Positions 47,777 to 55,585 of a DNA stretch of 64,000 nucleotides are shown piece by piece. The translations under genes were made by a program, and so were the position numbers. The number at the start of each line of letters is the position of its first letter. The stretch's first letter is position 1. The notes under the pieces are model-generated. The model worked only from the letters and a program-made list of their open reading frames with translations. It was not told the DNA's origin and did not search any database. Source of the stretch: Bacillus sp. SM2101 (GTDB lineage Bacteria > Bacillota > Bacilli > Bacillales > SM2101); assembly GCF_018588585.1 (NCBI RefSeq), contig NZ_JAEUFG010000003.1, positions 1 to 64,000 on the forward strand. Reading direction: 5' to 3'.

Positions 47777-48051
47777 TGATAAACAGGAAGCAATGCGATA
47801 CAGCCTATAAGAAATTCCATTGATATAGATATGATTTCGTTTTAAAACATATAGTGAACAATAGTCATTACGATTAGTGTACGATATGTTCCCCTTTCAA
47901 ATGGAATTGTAACCTATATCCATTTCACAAACAACCGTTCGTTTTCAACTTCACACAAATACCTTCAGTATAAAAATTGATTACAATAAAGGATTTATAT
48001 GAAAAACCTAGAATCCACTTAAGTACATATCATATTTAGGAGGGGACTTCA

Positions 48052-48081
48052 TTGAAAATACCTCAATTGAAAATACCTCAA
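48052..48081 (+). repeat. 15 bp tandem duplication at the start of the SUKH-like gene
   Basis: TTGAAAATACCTCAA occurs twice back to back, so the protein begins with KIPQL duplicated. It supplies several alternative TTG starts; the ribosome site favours the first. Confidence 0.9.
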
Positions 48082-48656
48082 TTGTTAAAGACGATTGAAA
48101 AAAATAGAGATATATGTGATATATTGATGGAATATTTTGATTTGGAGATTATCACACCCAATCTCGACGTAAAAAAATTCCATTTTGAAACTAGCGTTGA
48201 AACAATGATTATAGCTGAGGATGGATCAGGAGGTATTTTCGCTTTACTCCACAATGAAGGGTTAGAAGACCTACCAGTTTATTACATTAACTCAGAGGGT
48301 CAAGCCGGAAAAGTTGGAGAAAATTTCGAGCAATTCTTATCAATGATCATTACTATCCCCTACTGGCTAGACTTATTAAAATTCTCAGGAGATGTCAATT
48401 ATCTGAAATGAAAAAAGCTCAACCATTCCTACTAGAGGAGCGGTTAGAAGATTTCCCTAAAATTCAGCGTGTGAAAGATAAAATAACATGTGAACTGTCT
48501 ATTAATGAAAGCTCGTACCCTGTAGAAAACTTACACAGATCACTCGTTACAAACTCACAAACTCCTATTTACTCTTTGGATGGGGAAAAAATGGAGTCTT
48601 TATTTCAATCTTATAAACCATCAGACAACCCTCTATGGAAAGATAGAATTGTATAA
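48052..48656 (+). pseudogene. SUKH (SMI1/KNR4)-like gene split by a -1 frameshift
   Basis: Frame one (TTG 48052 to the stop ending at 48411) gives 119 aa with SUKH-like features: ILMEYFDLEIITPN, IIAEDGSGGIFALL, YINSEGQAGKVGENFEQFLSMIITIPYWLDLLKFSG. Frame two (48408-48656) gives 82 aa, MKKAQPFLLEERLEDFPKI..., ending in SDNPLWK. One base inserted near 48394 (GAT G_T CAA) would join them as KFSGDGQLSEMKKAQPF, a natural reading for one ~200 aa protein. The TTG has AGGAGGGG seven bases upstream. SUKH proteins include toxin immunity proteins; no toxin gene is adjacent. Either a recent mutation or a sequencing error explains the break; the overlapping ATGA would otherwise permit coupled translation of two pieces. 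Confidence 0.75.
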
Positions 48657-48842
48657 GGTTGTTATGGTATATATGGTGTTTCTTCTATCGAGATTCAAGA
48701 ATCTAAATCGTATTTCCGTATAACATTGCTCTAGTTTAGTTGCCCTGCTTTCTGTACATATCATGAAAAAGGAATAAGGTCTTTCAACCGCGACCCCATT
48801 CACTTCATTCATGTAAGGATTTAAAGGTATAGGTCTATTTGT

Positions 48843-50579
48843 TCAGACCCCCAACTGGTGTGTCGCGAATTCGCGGTACATGTTGTGCGTTTCAAATAGT
48901 TCAGCGTGTGTACCTTTACCGGTCATAATGCCTTTATCTATAAAGATAATTTGATCAGCATCAACAACGGTAGATAGCCTGTGTGCAATAATTAATGTCG
49001 TTCTACCTTTCATTAAATTTTTCAATGCTTCCTGTACGACAATCTCCGATTTACTGTCTAAACTAGACGTTGCTTCATCAAGCATTAATATTTTCGGATC
49101 CCTTAATAGTGCTCTAGCAATTGCAATTCTTTGCCTTTGCCCTCCGGATAACTTAATTCCACGCTCCCCAACTTCCGTCTCATATTTCTGAGGAAGTTCT
49201 TCAATAAATTGATCGGCGAATGCCATCTGTGCTGCTCTGCGTAATTCAGCTTCACTTATTTCATTTTCCGTTCCATAAATGATATTTTCCTTAATTGTTC
49301 CTGCGATAATCGGACTTTCTTGAGATACGTAACCAATCTGATTACGCCATGATTTTAAAGAAAATTGATGAATCGGCTCTTCCCCTAGTTGTATGAATCC
49401 ATTTGACGGTTTATAAAACCTTTCAATAAGTGAAAATAATGTCGTTTTTCCACTACCACTCGGTCCGACAATGGCTGTCACTTTTCCTGCTTTTACTGAA
49501 AAACTAATATCCCTTAAAATATCCTCCCCATTTTCGTATGAAAAAGTAAGGTTTCTCACATTTATTGATTGATCAACATTTGTAACAGTTGACCCGCTCG
49601 TTACGTGCTCCTCATCATGGTTTAAGATATCAATGATCCGTTCTGTTGCACCCATTGCTTTTTGAAGCTGAGTAAAGAATGCTGTAAATTGGCTCATCGG
49701 GATAATAATTTGGATTAAATAAAGGATAAATGCTACTAAATCTCCGGCAGATAATGCGCCTGATGCCACTCTCAAACCACCATATCCCATAATAACAACG
49801 AGTAAGGCCATTAACACAAACGACATTAAAGGTGCAATTAAAGCCTGTACTTTTGCCTCTTTCAACCCAAACTTGAATAAATTATTGATACCCCTTCTTC
49901 CATTCTCAAGCTCAATAGATTCTGCATTAGAGACTTTTACAAGTCGAACTTCAGAGAGTACTTGACTAAGTACAGTTGTAAACTTTGCTGTTTCATCCTG
50001 TAAATCCTTTGATATTTTATACATTTGTCTCCCTAATGGTAGTAATATAAATAGGGACACTGGTACTACCAGCAGCATTATCAAGGTCATTTTCCAATCA
50101 AGATACAGTAATATGGCAACAGATCCTATAATTGATATAACGCCAGTGACGAAATTGGTTAAGTGATCCGTGATTAGCTCCTTGACTACTGCAGTATCGT
50201 TAGTCATTCTACTTATTGTGTCTCCTGTTCGGTTTTGGTCATAATAACGTATAGGAAGCACTAACAGCTTTTTCCATAACCGTTCCCTTATCTTTGCTAC
50301 GATAGATTGACCTATATAGCTTAGTAGATAAAGAGAAACTCCTCCTGCAATTGCCTGAATGACGAATGCTACAATTAACAAGACGACATGAATTTGATTA
50401 AATGACGACAATGAAAATTGATCAACTAAGTTTTTTGTAAAAAGGGGGATCGCCAGTGAAACAATTGTCGAGAAGATACTCATCACCATCGCAATTGAGA
50501 TTAATAATTTGGATGGCTTTGTCTCCTTAATAAGAGCTGAAAATAATCTCCAATCCCCTAATTCCCTTTTCTTTTCCAT
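48843..50579 (-). CDS. BmrA-like ABC multidrug exporter
   Basis: Half-size exporter of 578 aa, expected to work as a homodimer. Six TM helices lie in residues ~20-310, with coupling-helix marks such as RLWKKLLVLPIRYYDQNRTGDTISRMTND. The nucleotide-binding domain (~335-575) has Walker A IVGPSGSGKTTLFSLIERF, the Q-loop IGYVSQES, signature KLSGGQRQRIAIARALL, Walker B ILMLDEATSSLD and the H-loop IIAHRLSTV. The closest family I recall is B. subtilis BmrA (YvcC). The ATG is behind AGGGAG. It stands alone, with a 656 bp upstream gap that contains a full intergenic repeat. The substrate (drug or lipid) is unknown. Confidence 0.92.
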   Translation of the reverse strand: MEKKRELGDWRLFSALIKETKPSKLLISIAMVMSIFSTIVSLAIPLFTKNLVDQFSLSSFNQIHVVLLIVAFVIQAIAGGVSLYLLSYIGQSIVAKIRERLWKKLLVLPIRYYDQNRTGDTISRMTNDTAVVKELITDHLTNFVTGVISIIGSVAILLYLDWKMTLIMLLVVPVSLFILLPLGRQMYKISKDLQDETAKFTTVLSQVLSEVRLVKVSNAESIELENGRRGINNLFKFGLKEAKVQALIAPLMSFVLMALLVVIMGYGGLRVASGALSAGDLVAFILYLIQIIIPMSQFTAFFTQLQKAMGATERIIDILNHDEEHVTSGSTVTNVDQSINVRNLTFSYENGEDILRDISFSVKAGKVTAIVGPSGSGKTTLFSLIERFYKPSNGFIQLGEEPIHQFSLKSWRNQIGYVSQESPIIAGTIKENIIYGTENEISEAELRRAAQMAFADQFIEELPQKYETEVGERGIKLSGGQRQRIAIARALLRDPKILMLDEATSSLDSKSEIVVQEALKNLMKGRTTLIIAHRLSTVVDADQIIFIDKGIMTGKGTHAELFETHNMYREFATHQLGV

Positions 50580-50722
50580 CTAAAGCACTCCCTACAATAA
50601 AATGTTTATTAAAAAGGTGTTCTTAATATCATCGAATGCGTTTGTTATAAAAGATATGGTTTATGTACAATTACTACGTTTATAAAGAAGAGAATGTTTC
50701 AAAAACCGTGTTGTTTTTTCAC

Positions 50723-50872
50723 ATTGATGTTGCTTTTCGTTCAAAGATAGAACCATGTAGTCAACTAGCGTTCGTGGCATCTTTTTTACTTATAGAATTA
50801 TTGAGCTCTCATAATACTCGTCATACTGTCCATTTGTAATAAAAATTGCAACAAAGTTTACGAAAAGAGCCT
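50723..50872 (+). repeat. Dispersed intergenic repeat, full-length reference copy
   Basis: 150 bp from ATTGATGTTGCTTTTCGTTC through ATGTAGTCAACTAGCGTTCGTGGCATCTTTT to GCAACAAAGTTTACGAAAAGAGCCT. The subterminal GTTGC-TTTT and AAAA-TTGCAAC segments are inverted relative to each other, so the element can fold. The remaining flanks of the 50580-51235 gap show no gene. Confidence 0.9.
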
Positions 50873-51235
50873 AAAAAACAACATATCCTCAACTCACGAA
50901 TGACAAGTAGGTTCGAAGGTTAGTATATTGAGAAAGTCCTTACATTATTAATTCTTTTCCTCTCTTTTAAGAACTTCATCTTTACACTCTCTCATCAGGG
51001 GGCTCCCTAGCATAGTAATCTAGTATGTATTATAACCATTTCTAGCAACATTTAATAAAAGTTATGAACACGCAACATGAAAATAATTATTATAACTTTA
51101 ACACTTTAAGATCCCAAAAATAGTGGCATATTTTTGTTACGTATGAATAGTTTAAGATAGATGGGTTATTGTGTACTTTTATGAGCGAATTAGACGATGT
51201 TGTTTGATTATGTGAAGCATTCGGGAGGTTATGAA

Positions 51236-52510
51236 ATGATTATATACACGGTTAAGCAGGGAGATTCTATATATTCCATCGGGCAAAAATTTAGAGCCTC
51301 TTATCAAGATATTATGAGAGTGAATGGTTTAGAAAATGGTAATATTGTTCCTGGTCAGTCGCTTCTTATTAGACAAAATGTTTATATTGTACAGCAAGGG
51401 GATACTTTATATAAAATATCCGAAATGACGAATGTTTCTACGCAAGCATTAATAGATGCAAACCAAATCCAGAACCCGAATATGATCAATCCAGGAATGC
51501 AACTGACACTTCCAAATATACCTAGCTATTCAGCTGACAGTGTTGGATATGAATCAATCATTACAGCTGACGAGATGGGCTATGTAACATTAAGAGATCC
51601 TATTCCTTTAGAAGAAGAATTAACAACCTTTGCACCGTGGCTTAATTATGTCCCTTTATTCGATTATCAGTTACAAGAAGGCGGTAATCTTAGTGACCTT
51701 GATGATGAAAGTGCCATCCGAACAGCACGTGAAAATCGAATTGCGCCATTAGCAACGGTCACCGCTTTTAATGCAGACATGATTCATAGAGTATTATCAT
51801 CCGCAGAAAATACGCAAAGATTAATAGATAATATTTATCAAATCGTATCAAGTAAAAATTATTCTGGGGTAAATATTGATTTTGAAGCTGTAACTGAAAG
51901 AGACAGAGACTCATTTTCCGAGTTTTGTAGATTGCTCAACGACCGTATGAAAGTGGATGGGTACCTTACGACGATCGCAGTTTTGGCAAAGGAATCTGAA
52001 GCATGGCATAAAGGGCTAGATTATCAGGCAATCGCACCATCAATGGATTTTGTATTTATTATGGCATATGATTGGCATTGGAGATTCAGCCAGCCAGGGC
52101 CTATTGCGCCAATTAAACGAGTTCGCACAGTACTTGATTTTGCTATTACACAAATTCCTAGAAACAAAATCGTTTTAGGAACGGCTCTATATGGCTATGA
52201 TTGGACAGTACCGTTCACACAAGGAATGAGTGCACGTGCCCTATCATCACATGCGGTCACAAAAATTGCAATGCAATATCAAATTCCAATTAGATACGAT
52301 GTTGAATCAGCGTCCCCATGGATCGAGTTTGTTGATGAAGAAAACAAAAGACGTATCGTCTGGTTTGAGGATGTTAAAAGTATTAATGAAAAGTTCAAGC
52401 TAGTTCGTGAGTATGGATTAGGTGGAGTAGGCTTCTGGCAAATAAGACTTGAGTTTCCACAGCTGCCAACATTAATGAGTGAGATGTTTACAGTTGAACA
52501 TATATTGTAA
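51236..52510 (+). CDS. LysM-GH18 glycosidase, SleL/YaaH-like (two LysM)
   Basis: Predicted N-acetylglucosaminidase-type spore cortex or wall hydrolase, 424 aa. It has two LysM domains (~2-45 YTVKQGDSIYSIGQKF; ~48-92 YIVQQGDTLYKISEM) and then a GH18 barrel (~110-420) with the catalytic strand YSGVNIDFEAV (acid Glu), FIMAYDWHWR and GTALYGYDW. There is no signal peptide, typical of SleL/YaaH/YdhD spore-associated enzymes made in the mother cell. An in-frame ATG 39 bases earlier exists, but the ATG at 51236 sits seven bases after GGGAGG. The motif order supports a role in cortex lysis at germination. Confidence 0.9.
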   Translation: MIIYTVKQGDSIYSIGQKFRASYQDIMRVNGLENGNIVPGQSLLIRQNVYIVQQGDTLYKISEMTNVSTQALIDANQIQNPNMINPGMQLTLPNIPSYSADSVGYESIITADEMGYVTLRDPIPLEEELTTFAPWLNYVPLFDYQLQEGGNLSDLDDESAIRTARENRIAPLATVTAFNADMIHRVLSSAENTQRLIDNIYQIVSSKNYSGVNIDFEAVTERDRDSFSEFCRLLNDRMKVDGYLTTIAVLAKESEAWHKGLDYQAIAPSMDFVFIMAYDWHWRFSQPGPIAPIKRVRTVLDFAITQIPRNKIVLGTALYGYDWTVPFTQGMSARALSSHAVTKIAMQYQIPIRYDVESASPWIEFVDEENKRRIVWFEDVKSINEKFKLVREYGLGGVGFWQIRLEFPQLPTLMSEMFTVEHIL

Positions 52511-52537
52511 GTATTCGTGAATTAGTATTATTTTCTC

Positions 52538-52685
52538 ATTGATCGTTGTTTTTCGAACAATAATAGATACATGTATAGCTCTAAATTTCGTGACATCTTT
52601 TCTACTTTAAAATATAAGCGTGTATAATAGCACTTCTTCTGTCTATTGCTAACAACAATAGTAACTTAGTTTTTAAGAAGAGCCT
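52538..52685 (+). repeat. Dispersed intergenic repeat copy
   Basis: ATTGATCGTTGTTTTTCGAACAATAATAGATACATGTATAG...TTTCGTGACATCTTTTCTAC runs to AACAATAGTAACTTAGTTTTTAAGAAGAGCCT. It is full length but more diverged, right after the GH18 stop. Confidence 0.8.
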
Positions 52686-52691
52686 AATGCG

Positions 52692-52727
52692 CAAAAAAAT
52701 ACCAACCAAAATAGGTTGGTATTTTAT
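52692..52727. terminator. Bidirectional terminator between GH18 and ssbB
   Basis: ATACCAACC (52699-52707) pairs with GGTTGGTAT (52714-52722). It is flanked by seven T on the minus side and TTTTATAT on the plus side, as expected for converging genes. Confidence 0.85.
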
Positions 52728-52822
52728 ATTGGAGATACATTGAAGAAACTTTTTGTCTTGAGGATCGTTGAAGAATATGAGAGGCATTGTGTAGCGAGGA
52801 TCTATTTGTTGGGGGGTGTCTA

Positions 52823-53164
52823 CTAAATTGCAATTGATTCAGGTTTTTTAACATCCATGAACCGTACTGATTCAGCAATGACTTCAGTTACATACACATT
52901 TTTCCGTTCTTGATTTTCGTAGCGTCTCGTTTGAATTCTTCCAGTAATTCCAACGATCGACCCTTTTTTACAATACGTCGCTGTATTTTCAGCAGCTTTT
53001 CTCCACACCGTACAATTAACAAAATCAGTGTCGATCTCACCCTGAGCATTTTTATAATTTCTATTTACCGCCAAAATAAAGTTTAATACAGCCGTCCCAT
53101 CATTCGTATACCGCATATCAGGATCTTTGGTCATGCGTCCAACGAGTATGACCTGATTTATCAA
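52823..53164 (-). CDS. ssbB: Competence single-stranded DNA-binding protein SsbB
   Basis: OB-fold ssDNA-binding protein of 113 aa. The sequence (NQVILVGRMTKDPDMRYTNDGTAVLNFILAVNR, DFVNCTVWRKAAENTATYCKKGSIVGITGRIQTRRYEN, VYVTEVIAESVRFMD) and the exact length match B. subtilis SsbB/YwpH. It lacks the acidic DDDIPF tip of the housekeeping SsbA. A longer open frame exists, but the best start is TTG at 53164 with AAAGGGG eight bases upstream; the earlier residues are not SSB-like. SsbB protects incoming DNA in competent cells, consistent with comFA/comFC in this window. Confidence 0.93.
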   Translation of the reverse strand: MINQVILVGRMTKDPDMRYTNDGTAVLNFILAVNRNYKNAQGEIDTDFVNCTVWRKAAENTATYCKKGSIVGITGRIQTRRYENQERKNVYVTEVIAESVRFMDVKKPESIAI

Positions 53165-53222
53165 TTTATTAGCCCCTTTCTTATTTGATAGTCCCATCAT
53201 ACCTAAGCCGTTGCATGTAAGT

Positions 53223-53276
53223 AAAATGTCCAATTTTGCATTTTTATCACACAAAACGTGTCGAAAATGCAATTTC
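53223..53276 (-). promoter_or_regulatory. Possible ComK boxes upstream of ssbB
   Basis: Two AT-boxes resemble the ComK AAAA-N5-TTTT half-site: GAAATTGCATTTT (53264-53276, minus strand, one mismatch) and AAAATTGGACATTTT (53223-53237, two bases too long). Their spacing is about 26 bp, not one of the classical 8/18/31. Suggestive only. Confidence 0.35.
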
Positions 53277-53430
53277 TGTAAGTGAAAATGGCTTATTTGC
53301 ACGTCTAACAAACATAAAAATACAAAATTAGCATAGTTTAAAATTTTTTTTAAAGGTTTTTAAGCTTGTAACAGAAATTAGAAACCACCACCGTAGAGAA
53401 GTGAGAAAGTACTAAACACCATAACAAAAG

Positions 53431-53462
53431 AACTCTTAACAAAAATCGCTAAGAGTTTCTTA
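53431..53462. terminator. Weak terminator-like hairpin downstream of the second GH18 gene
   Basis: AACTCTTA (53431-53438) pairs with TAAGAGTT (53450-53457). Tails are TTCTTAT on plus and CTTTTGTT on minus. Confidence 0.4.
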
Positions 53463-53479
53463 TAATTGACTGTGTATTA

Positions 53480-53607
53480 ATTGATGCTTTTCGCTCTATG
53501 ATATAAGTACGTATACATGCTAGCGTTACATTATTTCTACTTTGACCATGATTTATCTCTCATAATACTCATCATACTGCTCATTTTTAGTACAAACAGT
53601 AACAAAC
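53480..53607 (+). repeat. Dispersed intergenic repeat copy, right end truncated
   Basis: ATTGATGCTTTTCGCTCTATGATATAAGTACGTATACATGCTAGCGTT runs to AGTACAAACAGTAACAAACTCC. The final ACGAAAAGAGCCT is missing. Confidence 0.75.
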
Positions 53608-53651
53608 TCCCACACGTCTACACGTCAATTATGACACTTCGATTATGTTTC

Positions 53652-55070
53652 CTAAATATGTTTGTGAGCTTTAAAGTTGCTATCAAGTACATACCAATTT
53701 TGTGGAAATGGCAATCCAAGAACCCAGTAGAACAAGCCTCTTAAATGATACTCCTTCACTGTGTCTAGCTTTGCTTGAATGCTGCGTGCATCTTCAAACC
53801 ACACTTCATGATGTGCTCCTTCTTCATCGTAATATCTAAAAAATGGTGATTGATATGTTGGATCATATTCAATAGTAGCACCGTACTTTCCTGCACGTTC
53901 TACCGCAGCTTGTGGACTTAATGTCGACGCAGACGTACCTTGGACGAAAGGAATGTTCCAGTCTCGACCATATAAAGGAATTCCCATCAAAATTTTGTCT
54001 CTCGGTATGACAGTAACAGCGTAATCTAATACTTTTCTCACCGAATTGAGTGGTGCTATGGCCAACGGTGGTCCACCAGACCATCCCCATTCGTAGGTCA
54101 TTAAAAAGACCATATCAACGATTTCGCCATGAGCCTGATAGTCATGCGCAGCACGAAGTAAATCTGACTCTGTGCCTGTTACTTTCGGAGCTAAAGCTGT
54201 TGACACCGATAAGCCTTCAGGATGAAGTCTTGCAACTGTTTTCCGAAGAAAATTATTATAATTCTCACGATCCTCAGGATATACAAATTCAAAATCAACA
54301 TTCAGCCCCGCATAGCCTTTTTCCTTCATCGTTTCTAAAATATTTGTAATCAATGTATCTTGTAATTCTTCGCTTGCAAAGATCGTCGCAGTTAGGTCTG
54401 AATCAAAATTCCCTCCAGAAAGGTTCGAAATAACCATTAAGGAACCAATATTATATTTCTCAGCTGCCTCTATGACTTCTTTATCACTTAATGTTGAGAT
54501 CGTACCATCTTCTTTTACCGCATATTCAAATATTGATAAATAGGTTAGTAGATTTCCTACTTCATCAACGAGCTCGACACCTCTTTCACCCATTCTAGTA
54601 ATGTACGCATTTACATCAGCTAACTGCTTTACACTTTCTGGAATGCGTAACACTTGACCAGGGAAAATGAGATCAGGGTTCGCAAGCTGATTTGCAACAG
54701 CTATGTCCTGAACGCTTACCCCGTATCTTTGCGCAATCATCCAAAGCATTTCGCCTGGCTGTACGACATGATGTAAAGCTACAGGGATGGTTAAATACTG
54801 ACCTATTTGAATACGATTTGGATCAGCAATCGCATTCTTATCAATGATTGATTGGACACTGACACCATACATTTGAGCGATTCTCCAAAGATCTTCACCT
54901 GGCTGTACGACGTGTTGGCGTGTCGGCGAAGGAATAACTAGTGCTTGACCAACAACTAGCACATTAGGATCTTTGATTCCGTTCGCCTTAATAATTTGGT
55001 TTATATCAGCACCATACCGCTGTGCAATACTCCACAAAGCATCCCCACTTTGTACAACATGGATTTGCAT
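53652..55070 (-). CDS. LysM-GH18 glycosidase (three LysM)
   Basis: A 472 aa predicted peptidoglycan/cortex glycosidase. It has three LysM domains (~2-46 HVVQSGDALWSIAQRYG; ~49-93 HVVQPGEDLWRIAQMYG; ~96-140 HVVQPGEMLWMIAQRYG) and a GH18 domain (~155-470) with GYAGLNVDFEFVYPED (acid Glu), FLMTYEWGWSGGPPLAIAPL and GIPLYGRDW. No signal peptide. The ATG at 55070 is behind GAAGGAGG; an upstream in-frame ATG lacks spacing support. It resembles YdhD/YaaH-type spore enzymes and is related to, but clearly distinct from, the two-LysM protein 2 kb away. ssbB sits between them on the same strand. Confidence 0.9.
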   Translation of the reverse strand: MQIHVVQSGDALWSIAQRYGADINQIIKANGIKDPNVLVVGQALVIPSPTRQHVVQPGEDLWRIAQMYGVSVQSIIDKNAIADPNRIQIGQYLTIPVALHHVVQPGEMLWMIAQRYGVSVQDIAVANQLANPDLIFPGQVLRIPESVKQLADVNAYITRMGERGVELVDEVGNLLTYLSIFEYAVKEDGTISTLSDKEVIEAAEKYNIGSLMVISNLSGGNFDSDLTATIFASEELQDTLITNILETMKEKGYAGLNVDFEFVYPEDRENYNNFLRKTVARLHPEGLSVSTALAPKVTGTESDLLRAAHDYQAHGEIVDMVFLMTYEWGWSGGPPLAIAPLNSVRKVLDYAVTVIPRDKILMGIPLYGRDWNIPFVQGTSASTLSPQAAVERAGKYGATIEYDPTYQSPFFRYYDEEGAHHEVWFEDARSIQAKLDTVKEYHLRGLFYWVLGLPFPQNWYVLDSNFKAHKHI

Positions 55071-55163
55071 ATCATATCCTCCTTCACACAATTCTTCTAT
55101 ATACAACTGTTCAAAAAGGCTGATAACACATTCATTGTTGTTCTTCCAAAAGACTGTTTGAGC

Positions 55164-55260
55164 ATTAATTGTTGCTTTTCGTACTAAGATAAAAGTACGT
55201 ATACGTCTAGTGTTCGGAGTATCTTTTCTACGACTGCTTGCTCTTCAGTTGCTGTCCCTT
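55164..55260 (+). repeat. Dispersed intergenic repeat, left two-thirds
   Basis: ATTAATTGTTGCTTTTCGTACTAAGATAAAAGTACGTATACGTCTAGTGTTCGGAGTATCTTTTCTACGACTGCTTGCTC. The right end is not found. Confidence 0.7.
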
Positions 55261-55359
55261 TTTTGAACACTCATTATAATGTATTCGGTGATTATTCCAC
55301 TTATTATTTAAACTCCAATAATTTTTATATATGCTGATTTTATAAGTTGATAAATTATT

Positions 55360-55515
55360 ATATGGAGCATAACTTGAGGAAATTTAATACTGCTGCAAAA
55401 GCAGCTATACTCCAACTAAATAAAGGTTATAAGGTGTAAGAATTAGCTGGAGGAATTGCAGCTTGGAAAGCATGAACTTCCCACTTGATGCAGAAAATTT
55501 AAGCTGTGGATGTTT
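55360..55515 (+). pseudogene. Rhodanese-domain gene remnant
   Basis: Frame from 55386 reads NTAAKAAILQLNKGYKV, stop (TAA 55437-55439), ELAGGIAAWKA, then after a one-base shift at 55472 MNFPLDAENLSCGC. This is the C-terminal part of a rhodanese/sulfurtransferase fold (GYKV-ELxGGIxAW) with one in-frame stop and one frameshift. The upstream part with the catalytic Cys loop is not recognisable. A strong plus-strand terminator follows. Confidence 0.6.
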
Positions 55516-55552
55516 GTTTTTTGTCCATAAGAATTTAACTCGTTTTTATATC

Positions 55553-55585
55553 AACCCCCACTTGCTAATTATTGTGGGGGTTTTT
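55553..55585 (+). terminator. Terminator downstream of the rhodanese remnant
   Basis: AACCCCCAC (55553-55561) pairs with GTGGGGGTT (55574-55582), followed by TTTTT. It points with the remnant and against the kinase gene that ends at 55585. Confidence 0.85.
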
